Assembly: GCF_016522505.1 (NCBI RefSeq)
Contig: NZ_JAEHOH010000012.1
Location: forward strand, 62,001 to 126,000
Length of the DNA stretch: 64,000 bases
From: Leucobacter chromiisoli
GTDB taxonomy: Bacteria > Actinomycetota > Actinomycetes > Actinomycetales > Microbacteriaceae
Reading direction: 5' to 3'
The position numbers and the translations under genes are program-made. Below are positions 1-7,424 of the stretch, piece by piece (the stretch's first letter is position 1; each line of letters starts with the position of its first letter). Below the pieces are notes generated by a model, which did not search any database, had not been told where the DNA came from, and was given only the letters and a program-made list of their open reading frames with translations.

Positions 1-525
1 GTGACGAAGGGCCTCGCCGAGGGCCGGCTCGCCGCGCTCCCCGGCGCCGTCGTCTCCTGGTACGCACCGCTCGACCCCGCCTCGCGCTACCTGAAGCACC
101 GCTATCCCGACGCGCCCCGGCCCGGCGGCTTCTGGGACCGGGGCGGCGCCGAGCCGCCCGAGCCGCGCGACCCGTTCGTGCCGTTCATCGGCACCGCCGA
201 TCTCGGCTCGGTGACGCTGCGCGAGGCACTCGACGGCGACCCGCGCCTCCACCTCGCGGATCTCGCCCCCGAGCGTCTCCCGCCCTTCCTCCTCCTGGTC
301 GGAACGGACGACTCCGAGGAGATCCGCTACTCCCAGCGCACCTGGCACGCCGCCCTCCGCTCCATCGGCGCCGACTCGACGCTGCTCGAGGTCGCCGGCG
401 CCGATCACGCCGACCCGCTCTTCTCCTCCCCTCCGCTCATCGGCGCCGCCATCGGCCACCTCGCGGCGGCCTGCGCCGCCGCCGACGGCCGCTCCGGCGG
501 CTCCGCCCGGCTCCAGACCATCTGA
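1..525 (+). CDS. alpha/beta hydrolase (esterase-like), C-terminal part
   Basis: The gene is cut by the left window edge; the GTG at base 1 is probably not the true start. The 174 visible residues look like the C-terminal half of an alpha/beta-hydrolase esterase: a strand ending in VGTDDS (about residues 100-105) supplies the likely catalytic acid, and GADHADP (about 134-138) the catalytic histidine. The nucleophile elbow GxSxG is not in the visible part, which supports truncation. It ends 13 bp before the ABC transporter lipoprotein gene on the same strand, so it may be the first visible gene of that operon. The substrate cannot be deduced. Confidence 0.7.
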   Translation: MTKGLAEGRLAALPGAVVSWYAPLDPASRYLKHRYPDAPRPGGFWDRGGAEPPEPRDPFVPFIGTADLGSVTLREALDGDPRLHLADLAPERLPPFLLLVGTDDSEEIRYSQRTWHAALRSIGADSTLLEVAGADHADPLFSSPPLIGAAIGHLAAACAAADGRSGGSARLQTI

Positions 526-538
526 AAGGACCCACATC

Positions 539-1570
539 ATGCACCCCAGGCCGAAGACCTCCCGGCGCCTCGGCGCCATCGCACTGCTGCTCGCCGTTCC
601 CGCGATGCTGCTCTCGGCGTGCACCTCCGGATCCGCGCTGGAACAGGGCGCGCGCGCCGACGAGGGATCGACGGGAGACGGCGCGTACACGCTGAAGGTC
701 ACCGACCCGGTCAACAACGGCTGGCTCGCCGTCGCGAAGCGGGACGGCACGCTCGAGGACGCCCTGGAACCGCTCGGGACGACCGTCGAGTGGGTGCCCG
801 CGAAGGGGGCCGTGTCGGCGAACCTCCCGCTCTTCAGCACCGGCGAGATCCAGGTCAGCGAGGGCGCGTTCACGCCCGTCGTAGGAGCGGCGTCCCAGGA
901 CGCCCCGATCCGCGTCGGCGCCGTCCTCGGCACCGAGGCGGCCGGCGACGACTCCGGCATCGTCGCGACGGAGGCCAGCGGGGCGTCCGACGTCGCCGAT
1001 CTGGCGGGCAAGTCGATCGCGGTGAACCCGGCGGGCAAGGGCGAGTACATCGTGCTGCTGGCCCTCGAGCGGGCGGGCCTCGCGAAGGACGACGTCGAGC
1101 TGCAGTACCTCCAGCCCGCCGAGGCCCTGTCGGCCTTCACCTCGGGCAAGGTCGACGCCGTCGCCACCTTCGGCGACTTCTTCCGCCAGGCGCAGGAGAC
1201 GGGCACGGTCGTGGCGACCGAGCGGGACATCGACTCGCAGGATCGCGAGATCATCCTGTTCACCGCCGACCTGCTCGCGGATCGCCCGGACATCGCCCAG
1301 GCCGTCGTCGAGGCCGCCGGCCCCGTCGTCGCCGCTCGCTCAGAGCATCCCGAGGACTACGTCAACGTCTTCGACTCGAGCGGCCCGCGAGCACTGGAGG
1401 GCGACGCCCTCGACTGGCAGGTCCGGGTCAACGGGGCGAACCCCGCGACCCTGCGCGTGCCGGACGAGCAGGACCGCGAGCGGCTGCAGTCGATCATCGA
1501 CGTGTTCGCCGCGAACGGCGTGATCCCGGAGGGGGTGACCGCGGATGACCTCGTCGCAGATCTCGGTTGA
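539..1570 (+). CDS. ABC transporter substrate-binding lipoprotein (sulfonate/nitrate type)
   Basis: This 343-residue protein has a basic N-terminus, a hydrophobic stretch and a lipobox LLSAC with Cys28 as the lipidation site, so it is a membrane-anchored binding protein. The body resembles the SsuA/TauA/NMT1 family, which captures aliphatic sulfonates, taurine, nitrate or thiamine precursors; the segment with SGKVDAVATFGDF is typical of that fold. A Shine-Dalgarno-like GAAAGGA precedes the ATG at 539. The gene overlaps the permease gene by 26 bp and is followed by the ATPase gene, giving a complete importer. The ligand is uncertain; a sulfonate is the usual guess for this family. Confidence 0.85.
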   Translation: MHPRPKTSRRLGAIALLLAVPAMLLSACTSGSALEQGARADEGSTGDGAYTLKVTDPVNNGWLAVAKRDGTLEDALEPLGTTVEWVPAKGAVSANLPLFSTGEIQVSEGAFTPVVGAASQDAPIRVGAVLGTEAAGDDSGIVATEASGASDVADLAGKSIAVNPAGKGEYIVLLALERAGLAKDDVELQYLQPAEALSAFTSGKVDAVATFGDFFRQAQETGTVVATERDIDSQDREIILFTADLLADRPDIAQAVVEAAGPVVAARSEHPEDYVNVFDSSGPRALEGDALDWQVRVNGANPATLRVPDEQDRERLQSIIDVFAANGVIPEGVTADDLVADLG

Positions 1571-2471
1571 CGTCGAGCGGACCCCCGCGGAGACCTCCGG
1601 CGCCCGCGCGGGCGCACCGGACGACCGCCCGGCTGCGACGGACGCCCGCGCGCTCGGCGGCGACACCGCGCTGCGGGAACCCGCCTATCCGCCGAGGCGC
1701 ACGACGCGTCCCGGCGCGGTGGCGCTGCGCCGCGCCGCCATCCCGGCGGCGATCCTGCTGGCCTGGTGGGCCGTCTCGGGGCTCGGGCTCGTGCCGGTCG
1801 CCGTGCTGCCGACGATCCCCGACGTGCTCCTCGCCGGTTGGGACCTCATCGCCAGCGGTCAGCTCGCCACCTCGCTCGGCGCCTCGCTGCTGCGGGTGAT
1901 CGCCGGCGTGCTGCTCGGGGCCGGGCTCGGGCTGGCGCTCGGGCTCCTCTCGGGGCTCTCGAAGGCGGGCGAGGATCTCGTGGACGGCTCGCTCCAGATC
2001 GTCCGGGCGATCCCCTTCCTCGCGGTCGTCCCGCTCTTCATCGCGTGGTTCGGCATCGACGAGACCTTCAAGGTGCTCGTCATCGCCTTCGCGACGATCG
2101 CGCCGATGTACGCCTACGTCTACCTCGCCGTCCGGGGCATCGACCGGAAGCTGGTCGAGGCCGCGCGGGGGTACGGGCTCGCCGGGAGCCGGCTGATCCG
2201 CGAGGTCGTGCTGCCGCTCTCGCTGCCGGGCATCCTCATGGCGCTGCGGATCAGCCTGAGCATCAGCATCGGCGCGCTCATCGCGGCCGAGAACGTCGGC
2301 ACGAGGGTCGGACTCGGCTACCTCGTGTCGCTCGCGCAGCAGTACAACCGCGTCGACTACCTGTTCCTGTGCGTCGTGGTCTACGCCGCGCTCGGCCTGC
2401 TCTTCGACGCGTTCGTGCGCCTGCTCGAGCGCACGCTCCTGCCCTGGCAGCGCGGGGCGGTGCTGCGATGA
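1545..2471 (+). CDS. ABC transporter permease (SsuC-like)
   Basis: The 308-residue integral membrane protein has a disordered hydrophilic N-terminus of about 60 residues and then about six hydrophobic segments. The BPD-type EAA loop (EAARGYGLAGS, about residues 205-215), which docks the ATPase, is present. It belongs to the SsuC/TauC permease family and would form the channel for the ligand captured by the upstream lipoprotein. The ATG at 1545 lies inside the upstream gene, and the stop overlaps the ATPase start as ATGA, so the three genes are translationally coupled. A later start would shorten only the unstructured N-terminus. Confidence 0.85.
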   Translation: MTSSQISVDVERTPAETSGARAGAPDDRPAATDARALGGDTALREPAYPPRRTTRPGAVALRRAAIPAAILLAWWAVSGLGLVPVAVLPTIPDVLLAGWDLIASGQLATSLGASLLRVIAGVLLGAGLGLALGLLSGLSKAGEDLVDGSLQIVRAIPFLAVVPLFIAWFGIDETFKVLVIAFATIAPMYAYVYLAVRGIDRKLVEAARGYGLAGSRLIREVVLPLSLPGILMALRISLSISIGALIAAENVGTRVGLGYLVSLAQQYNRVDYLFLCVVVYAALGLLFDAFVRLLERTLLPWQRGAVLR

Positions 2472-3265
2472 GCGCCGGCGTGCGGGCCGAGATCCCCGAG
2501 GCGCCCGGGCCGATCTCAGTGCCCGAGGGGATCATCGAGACGGCGGGGCGGACCGACGCGTCGGGGCGGGGCGAACTGCGCGTGAGCGCCTCGGACGTCC
2601 GCCTCTCGTTCGACGGCAAGGTCGTGCTCGGCGGCGTCGACCTCGAGGTCGGACGCGGCGAGTTCGTCGCGCTGCTCGGGCCCAGCGGCACCGGCAAGAC
2701 CTCGCTGCTCCGGGTGCTCGCCGGGCTGCAGCGGCCCGACTCCGGGCGGGTGCTCGTGCCGCAGCGCACGACCTTCGCCTACCAGGAGCCGCGGCTCGTG
2801 CCGTCGAAGCGCGTGCTCGCGAACGTCGCCATCGGGCTGCCGAGGAGCGCGGAGACCCGAGCCTCGGCGCTCGCCGCGCTCGCCGAGGTCGGGCTGGCGG
2901 GGCGCGAGCGGAGCTGGCCGTCGACCCTCTCCGGCGGCGAGGCCCAGCGCGTGGCGCTGGCCCGCGCGCTCGTGCGCCGCCCCCAGCTGCTGCTGCTCGA
3001 CGAGCCCTTCGCCGCGCTCGACGCGCTGAAGCGCATCGGCATGCAGACCCTCGTCGCCGAGCTCGTCGACCGCCACCGGCCGGCCGCGGTGCTCGTCACG
3101 CACGACATCGACGAGGCCATCGGGCTCGCCGACCGCATCATCGTGCTCAACGACGGCGGTTTCGCCTACGAGCACGTCGTCGAGTCGCCCCGGCCGCGCG
3201 ATATCGGGGAGGAGGGCCTCGCCGCGCTTCGACACCGCCTCATCGAGGAGCTGCACGTGCGCTGA
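2468..3265 (+). CDS. ABC transporter ATP-binding protein (SsuB-like)
   Basis: The 265-residue ATPase has all nucleotide-binding motifs in order: Walker A GPSGTGKT (71-78), Q-loop in AYQEPRLVP (about 104-112), signature LSGGEAQ (154-160), Walker B LLLLDEP (about 174-180) and switch histidine in VTHD (about 208-211). It powers the importer encoded by the two preceding genes. The first 40 residues are a low-complexity extension not needed for the fold; the ATG at 2468 is chosen because it overlaps the permease stop. It ends 6 bp from the convergent methyltransferase gene, with no room for a separate terminator. Confidence 0.88.
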   Translation: MSAGVRAEIPEAPGPISVPEGIIETAGRTDASGRGELRVSASDVRLSFDGKVVLGGVDLEVGRGEFVALLGPSGTGKTSLLRVLAGLQRPDSGRVLVPQRTTFAYQEPRLVPSKRVLANVAIGLPRSAETRASALAALAEVGLAGRERSWPSTLSGGEAQRVALARALVRRPQLLLLDEPFAALDALKRIGMQTLVAELVDRHRPAAVLVTHDIDEAIGLADRIIVLNDGGFAYEHVVESPRPRDIGEEGLAALRHRLIEELHVR

Positions 3266-3271
3266 GCGGCC

Positions 3272-4087
3272 TCAGTCCCCGGCGCGCTGCGCGAACGCCG
3301 TCTCGTAGAGCAGCACGCTCGCGGCGGCGGCGAGGTTCAGGGACTCGGCCGCCCCGTAGATCGGCAGCTTCAGGGAGCGGTCGGCGAGCGCCCGCGCGCC
3401 CTCGTCGAGCCCGCGGGCCTCGTTGCCGAACACCCATGCGGCGGGGCCCGCGAGCGCCCCCTCGGCCCGGGCCTCCAGCAGCTCCGTCCCCCGCACGTCC
3501 GCCGCGAGCACGGTCAGCCCGGCCGCTCTCGCCCCGGCTGCAGCACTCTCGAGGGAGTCCGTGACGGCGACCGGGAGGTGGAAGAGCGACCCCGTGGTGG
3601 AGCGCACCACCTTGGGGTGGAACGGGTCGATCGACTCCCCCGAGAACACGACCGCGTCGGCGCCGGCGGCGTCGGCCGCGCGGAGCACCGTGCCGGCGTT
3701 GCCGGGATCCCGCACCTCGTGCAGGATCGCCACCAGCCGCGCGCCGACCAGCGCTTCGGCGAGGGGCACCGCGTTCGTCCGGGCGACGGCGAGGACCCCC
3801 TGCGGGTTCACGGTCTCCGCCATCGCCGACAGCACGGCGTCCGTCACCCGCTCGACCGGCACCTCGGCGGCATCGGCCAGGCGGTCCAGCTCGAGCTGCC
3901 ACGGGGCGTTGTCGATCGTCGCGTACACCGCGTCCACGATCTCGGGGTGGTGCGCGAGCACCTCCCGCACGGCCTGGGGACCCTCGACGAGGAAGCGCCC
4001 GGCGCTCTGGCGCTCGCGCTTGCGAGCGAGCGCGGCGACCCGCTTGACGCGCGGCGCCTTCGGGTTGCTCAGGATCGAATCGTTCAC
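3272..4087 (-). CDS. SpoU/TrmH-family RNA 2'-O-methyltransferase
   Basis: The protein (271 residues from the preferred GTG) has the SPOUT methyltransferase signature motifs: motif 1 in the segment with VRDPGNAGTVLRAADAAGAD, motif 2 FGNEARGLDEG and motif 3 LPIYGAAESLNLAAAASVLL, which form the knotted SAM site. An N-terminal RNA-binding region precedes them, as in 23S rRNA methyltransferases of the TsnR/RlmB type. Two GTG codons lie back to back (4090 and 4087). The one at 4087 is preferred because a TAGGCT -10 hexamer lies exactly 6 nt before it, suggesting a leaderless message. The exact rRNA or tRNA target is unknown. In many actinobacteria this gene sits beside rplT, as here. Confidence 0.82.
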   Translation of the reverse strand: MNDSILSNPKAPRVKRVAALARKRERQSAGRFLVEGPQAVREVLAHHPEIVDAVYATIDNAPWQLELDRLADAAEVPVERVTDAVLSAMAETVNPQGVLAVARTNAVPLAEALVGARLVAILHEVRDPGNAGTVLRAADAAGADAVVFSGESIDPFHPKVVRSTTGSLFHLPVAVTDSLESAAAGARAAGLTVLAADVRGTELLEARAEGALAGPAAWVFGNEARGLDEGARALADRSLKLPIYGAAESLNLAAAASVLLYETAFAQRAGD

Positions 4088-4093
4088 CACGCC

Positions 4094-4099
4094 AGCCTA
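4094..4099 (-). promoter_or_regulatory. -10 element of the RNA methyltransferase gene
   Basis: TAGGCT read on the minus strand, 6 nt upstream of the GTG at 4087. No Shine-Dalgarno sequence fits between. Confidence 0.55.
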
Positions 4100-4157
4100 G
4101 CCCCCGGCGACGCAGGCGTCAGCCCGCAGGGCGCCGCGACGGGCGCGCACGCTGACG

Positions 4158-4221
4158 TCGGAGATCATCGGATTGTCGGAGCGACACCGCGGTCCGGATC
4201 CGACAGATGCGGCATCTCCGA
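4158..4221. repeat. 64-bp centred multi-block palindrome
   Basis: Three nested inverted blocks share one centre at 4189.5: TCGGAGAT/ATCTCCGA (4158-4165 and 4214-4221), TGTCGGA/TCCGACA (4174-4180 and 4199-4205) and ACCGCGGT (4186-4193). The 8-nt and 5-nt spacers between blocks do not pair apart from an occasional base, so this is not a plain terminator stem. It lies upstream of the RNA methyltransferase promoter and beyond the rplT terminator. Function unknown; see findings. Confidence 0.6.
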
Positions 4222-4280
4222 TGCAACGGTCGGCCACGCCCGAGCGCCGCAGAGGGGCCCGCGACGAAGAGCCCCGGAAA

Positions 4281-4322
4281 CGCGGAGAACCCCGCACCCG
4301 GAGGGGTGCGGGGTTCTCCGCG
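4281..4322 (-). terminator. intrinsic terminator-like hairpin after rplT
   Basis: A perfect 19-bp GC-rich stem (4281-4299 with 4304-4322) closes on a GGAG tetraloop 18 bp past the rplT stop. In the direction of transcription it is followed by a short TTT run. It would end the infC-rpmI-rplT transcript. Confidence 0.8.
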
Positions 4323-4339
4323 AGGCGGAAAGACCGGGC

Positions 4340-4723
4340 TTACGCGGCCTTCGGGGCCGAGGTGTCCTCCGGCAGAGCGTTCTTCGCGACCTCGACGAGG
4401 GCGGCGAAGGCGGCGGGCTCGTTGGTCGCGAGCTCCGAGAGCATCCGACGGTCGACCTCGACACCTGCCAGGCCGAGACCCTGGATGAAGCGGTTGTAGG
4501 TCAGGCCGTTGGCGCGGGCTCCGGCGTTGATGCGCTGGATCCACAGGCGGCGGAAGTCGCCCTTCTTCTTGCGGCGATCGTTGTACGAGTAGACGAGCGA
4601 GTGGATGACCTGCTCTTTGGCCTTGCGGTACAGGCGCGAACGCTGCCCGCGGTATCCCTCGGCGCGCTCGAGGATGACGCGACGCTTCTTGTGGGCGTTG
4701 ACGGCCCGCTTGACTCTTGCCAT
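4340..4723 (-). CDS. rplT: 50S ribosomal protein L20
   Basis: The 127-residue protein is clearly L20, starting MARVKRAV with the basic N-terminal tail and the [15 protein letters not shown] core. L20 binds 23S rRNA early in 50S assembly. A short extra tail rich in Ala and Pro ends the protein. The start at 4723 is preceded by a purine-rich ribosome-binding site (AAGGAAGAA). It is the last gene of infC-rpmI-rplT, 41 bp after rpmI, with a strong hairpin downstream. In other bacteria L20 or L4 controls this operon through leader RNA; no L20-type control site could be confirmed here. Confidence 0.97.
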   Translation of the reverse strand: MARVKRAVNAHKKRRVILERAEGYRGQRSRLYRKAKEQVIHSLVYSYNDRRKKKGDFRRLWIQRINAGARANGLTYNRFIQGLGLAGVEVDRRMLSELATNEPAAFAALVEVAKNALPEDTSAPKAA

Positions 4724-4764
4724 TTCAGTTCTTCCTTACGAAAAGTCTGGGGGTAGACGGGTGC

Positions 4765-4959
4765 TTAGTGACCGAGCAGCTTCATGGCCTGCTTGGCGTC
4801 GCCCTTGGCGAGCACCTGCTCGGCGTTCAGGCGGCGCTTGCGCTTCGAGGCCTTCACCTCGAGGTTGTGGCGCATGCCGGCCTGCTGCTTCATCAGCTTG
4901 CCGGAGCCGGTGAGCTTGAAGCGCTTCTTCGCCCCCGAGTGGGTCTTCTGCTTGGGCAT
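4765..4959 (-). CDS. rpmI: 50S ribosomal protein L35
   Basis: The 64-residue basic protein [20 protein letters not shown]... is ribosomal protein L35 at the usual length. An AAGGAGAGAACG ribosome-binding site precedes the ATG at 4959. It sits between infC and rplT in the widely conserved order, 70 bp after the infC stop, and must be co-transcribed with both. Confidence 0.97.
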   Translation of the reverse strand: MPKQKTHSGAKKRFKLTGSGKLMKQQAGMRHNLEVKASKRKRRLNAEQVLAKGDAKQAMKLLGH

Positions 4960-5029
4960 CGTTCTCTCCTTGGATTTCCTGCGCGCCGTCCGGGACGGCC
5001 ACGTCTGCTGCGGCCGGGGCGGCCGCCGT

Positions 5030-5638
5030 CTACTCGCCCGCGGCGGAGCCGGCCTCGGCCGACTTGTCCGCCTTGCGGCTTGCCTTCTCCTCGGCGCGGC
5101 GGGCGTTCTGCTCCGCCTTCGCCTCGGACTTGTTCTTGATCGGTGCGATGACCATCACCATGTTGCGGCCGTCGATGCGGGGGTTCGACTCGACGGTGCC
5201 GTACTCCGCGATGTCCTCCGCGAACTTCTGCAGCAGGCGCACGCCCATCTCGGGCCGCGACTGCTCGCGACCGCGGAACAGGATCATGGCCTTGACCTTG
5301 TCGCCCTGCGAGAGGAAGCCGACCGCGCGCTTGGTCTTGGTCTCGTAGTCGTGCTTGTCGATCTTCAGGCGGAAGCGCACCTCCTTGAGGACGGTGTTCG
5401 CCTGGTTGCGACGAGCTTCCTTCTGCTTCTGGGCGGCCTCGTACTTGAACTTGCCGAAGTCCATGATCTTGGCCACGGGCGGCTTCGAGTTCGGGGCAAC
5501 CTCGACGAGATCGAGATCGGCGTCTGCCGCCAGGCGCAACGCGGTCTCGATCGGCACGACACCGACCTGCTCGCCACTGGGGCCAACCAGTCGCACCTCG
5601 GGGACGCGGATTCTGTCATTCGTACGGGGATCGCTGAT
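5030..5638 (-). CDS. infC: translation initiation factor IF-3, AUC start
   Basis: IF-3 binds the 30S subunit and enforces start-codon selection. The N-domain ([14 protein letters not shown]...) and the C-domain (about residues 85-175, with [14 protein letters not shown]) are both complete, followed by an Ala/Lys/Glu-rich tail. The frame stays open upstream to an ATG at 5686, but homology begins at SDPRTNDR. There, an ATC codon (5638-5636) follows GAGGAG with a 6-nt spacer, an ideal ribosome-binding site, while the upstream ATG has none. A rare start codon (AUU or AUC) is a known feature of infC: IF-3 discriminates against it and so limits its own synthesis. With this start the protein has 202 residues. 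First gene of the operon with rpmI and rplT. Confidence 0.9.
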   Translation of the reverse strand: MSDPRTNDRIRVPEVRLVGPSGEQVGVVPIETALRLAADADLDLVEVAPNSKPPVAKIMDFGKFKYEAAQKQKEARRNQANTVLKEVRFRLKIDKHDYETKTKRAVGFLSQGDKVKAMILFRGREQSRPEMGVRLLQKFAEDIAEYGTVESNPRIDGRNMVMVIAPIKNKSEAKAEQNARRAEEKASRKADKSAEAGSAAGE

Positions 5639-5650
5639 CGCCTGCTCCTC
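5636..5650 (-). promoter_or_regulatory. infC ribosome-binding site with AUC start codon
   Basis: GAGGAG at 5650-5645, six nucleotides, then ATC at 5638-5636 on the minus strand. The spacing is optimal and no other start codon lies within reach of this Shine-Dalgarno sequence. Confidence 0.75.
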
Positions 5651-5845
5651 TGATCTCGTGTCTGGCCTCTCCCGTTCGGGAGGCAACGGGCACGAAGATC
5701 GAGGATCGCGCGTACGCGCACATCCTGCACCCTGTTTCAGCTGCCACGCGAGTGGCGGGGTGCCAACTACCCGGTAACCTTGTCTGGTGCCGGGTGGGAG
5801 TATCTCCGCTTCCGTAATCTCGACGAAGCGCCGAGAACCTCACAA
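5639..5845 (-). promoter_or_regulatory. long infC leader region
   Basis: If transcription starts near 5839 (from the TAAACT -10 at 5846-5851), the infC message has a leader of about 200 nt. It contains GC-rich segments able to pair but no structure I can name. Such leaders often carry ribosomal-protein or IF-3 control in this operon; that is inference only. Confidence 0.35.
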
Positions 5846-5876
5846 AGTTTAGCACAAGAACCGCACTGACAGTCAG
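5846..5876 (-). promoter_or_regulatory. infC operon promoter (extended -10)
   Basis: On the minus strand TGCTAAACT (5854-5846) is an extended -10 element; CTGACT at 5876-5871 is a possible -35 with a long 19-nt spacer. It faces the DUF1844 gene that begins at 5883. Confidence 0.45.
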
Positions 5877-5882
5877 GACAGC

Positions 5883-6260
5883 ATGAGCGAGACGAACTCC
5901 CCCGAAGCAGATGAGCCCGCCGGCCACGGAGCCGACGCCGCGCAGGCCGCTCGCGACATCGCCGACGTCGCTGCGGTGGAGGTCATCACGACGGCCGCCG
6001 TGCACCTGCTGAGCGCGGCCGCGGTGAAGGTCGGCCTCGCCGACGATCCGGAGCACCAGACCGATCTCGACGAGGCGCGCAAGCTCATCAACGCCCTGGC
6101 CGGGCTCATCACGGCGGGCGCGCCGGAGATCAGCGACATGCACGCGCGCAGCCTGCGCGACGGCCTCCGCTCGGTCCAGCTCGCGTTCCGCGAGGCCTCC
6201 GCGATCCCCGATGCCCCGGGGCAGGGCCCCGGCGAGAAGTACACGGGCCCGGTCAACTAG
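5883..6260 (+). CDS. DUF1844 family protein
   Basis: The 125-residue acidic protein carries the DUF1844 core (DVAAVEVITTAAVHLLSAAA ... LDEARKLINALAGLI), a helical cytosolic domain of unknown function common in actinobacteria. It is divergently oriented from infC, a neighbourhood conserved in relatives. The final 8 bp overlap the end of the convergent aldo/keto reductase gene. The ATG at 5883 is preceded by CAGGACAGC, a weak ribosome-binding site. No catalytic residues are evident. Confidence 0.8.
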   Translation: MSETNSPEADEPAGHGADAAQAARDIADVAAVEVITTAAVHLLSAAAVKVGLADDPEHQTDLDEARKLINALAGLITAGAPEISDMHARSLRDGLRSVQLAFREASAIPDAPGQGPGEKYTGPVN

Positions 6261-7314
6261 TCTTCGCGGAGAGCGGCGGCAGGGCCCCGCCGAGGCGGGC
6301 GCTCCGCCAGAGGTCGATGCCCGCGTCCACGGCGAGGCCGTCGATCTCGGCGATCTCCGCCTCGTCGAGCTCCGGCCCCGCGAGCGCGCCGAGGTTCTCC
6401 TCGAGCTGCGAGAGCCGGCTCGCGCCGGCCACGAGGCTCGTCACCCGGGCGTCGCGCAGCGCCCAGGCGATGGCGAGCTGCGCGAGGCTCTGACCGCGGC
6501 GCTCCGCGAGCGCGGCCAGCGCGCTCAGCCGGTCGCGGAGGTCGTCGGTGAGCGCGTCGCCCGTGAAGGATCCGGGCTGCGCGCCTCTCGCGCCCTCGGG
6601 AATCCCGCGCAGGTACTTGTCGGTCAGGAGCCCCTGCGCCAGGGGGCTGAAGCCGATGATCCCGAAGCCCTCATCCTCCGCGACGTCGAGCAGGCCGTCC
6701 TCCTCGATCCAGCGGTTGAGCATCGAGTAGGAGGGCTGATGGATCGCGAGCGGCGTGCCCAGATCGCGCAGCAGGCGGGCCATGTCGCGGCTCGCGTCGG
6801 CGGAGTACGAGGAGACCCCGACGTAGTGGGCGCGCCCCGAGCGCACGACGTGGTCGAGAGCGGCGGCCGTCTCCTCGAGCGGGGTGCCGGGGTCGGGGCG
6901 GTGGGAGTAGAAGACGTCGACCGCGTCGATGCCGAGGCGCTCGAGCGAGCGATCGAGGCTGGAGAGCAGGTACTTGCGGCTGCCGCCCGACCCGTAGGGG
7001 CCGGGGTGCATGTTCCATCCGGCCTTCGTCGAGATGACCAGCTCGTCGCGATAGGGGGCGAGGTCGGTGCGCAGGAGCCTGCCGAAGCCGCTCTCGGCCG
7101 AACCTGGCGGCGGGCCGTAGTTGTTCGCGAGGTCGAAGTGGAACACGCCGCGGTCGAAGGCGCCGAGCACCATCTCGCGCTGAGCCGCGAACGGGCGGTC
7201 ATGGCCGAAGTTCTGCCAGAGCCCCAGGGACAGCGGGGGCAGTTGCAGGCCGCTGCGGCCCGAGCGGCGGATCGAGGGATCTTCGTATCGTTCAGCGGAA
7301 GAGACGTAGCTCAT
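6253..7314 (-). CDS. aldo/keto reductase (YghZ / glyceraldehyde 3-phosphate reductase type)
   Basis: The 353-residue NADPH-dependent oxidoreductase has the AKR catalytic tetrad: Asp61, Tyr66 (in NNYGPPPG), Lys97 (STKAGW) and His138 (YSHRPD). The GPPPGSAE loop and overall length match the YghZ/GpR (AKR14) group, which reduces L-glyceraldehyde 3-phosphate and methylglyoxal; the physiological substrate here is not certain. A TAGGCT -10 hexamer 6 nt upstream of the ATG suggests a leaderless, single-gene transcript. Confidence 0.88.
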   Translation of the reverse strand: MSYVSSAERYEDPSIRRSGRSGLQLPPLSLGLWQNFGHDRPFAAQREMVLGAFDRGVFHFDLANNYGPPPGSAESGFGRLLRTDLAPYRDELVISTKAGWNMHPGPYGSGGSRKYLLSSLDRSLERLGIDAVDVFYSHRPDPGTPLEETAAALDHVVRSGRAHYVGVSSYSADASRDMARLLRDLGTPLAIHQPSYSMLNRWIEEDGLLDVAEDEGFGIIGFSPLAQGLLTDKYLRGIPEGARGAQPGSFTGDALTDDLRDRLSALAALAERRGQSLAQLAIAWALRDARVTSLVAGASRLSQLEENLGALAGPELDEAEIAEIDGLAVDAGIDLWRSARLGGALPPLSAKTS

Positions 7315-7320
7315 CCCCTC

Positions 7321-7326
7321 AGCCTA
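7321..7326 (-). promoter_or_regulatory. -10 element of the aldo/keto reductase gene
   Basis: TAGGCT on the minus strand, 6 nt (GAGGGG) before the ATG at 7314. The purine spacer could also act as a very close Shine-Dalgarno sequence. Confidence 0.5.
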
Positions 7327-7346
7327 GCCCCGCTCCGCCGCGAGCG

Positions 7347-7386
7347 GGGAGGTGCGGGAGCGCGAGCGGGAGGTGCGGGAGCGCGA
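7347..7386. repeat. 21-bp tandem direct repeat between AKR and azlC
   Basis: Two 19-bp copies (7347-7365 and 7368-7386) of GGGAGGTGCGGGAGCGCGA, period 21 bp, lie in the divergent intergenic region. A 6+1+6 palindrome CCTCGCAGCGAGG follows at 7394-7406. They could be protein-binding sites or simple sequence duplication. Confidence 0.5.
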
Positions 7387-7424
7387 TCCGGATCCTCGCA
7401 GCGAGGCTCGGGCATCATGGTCGT

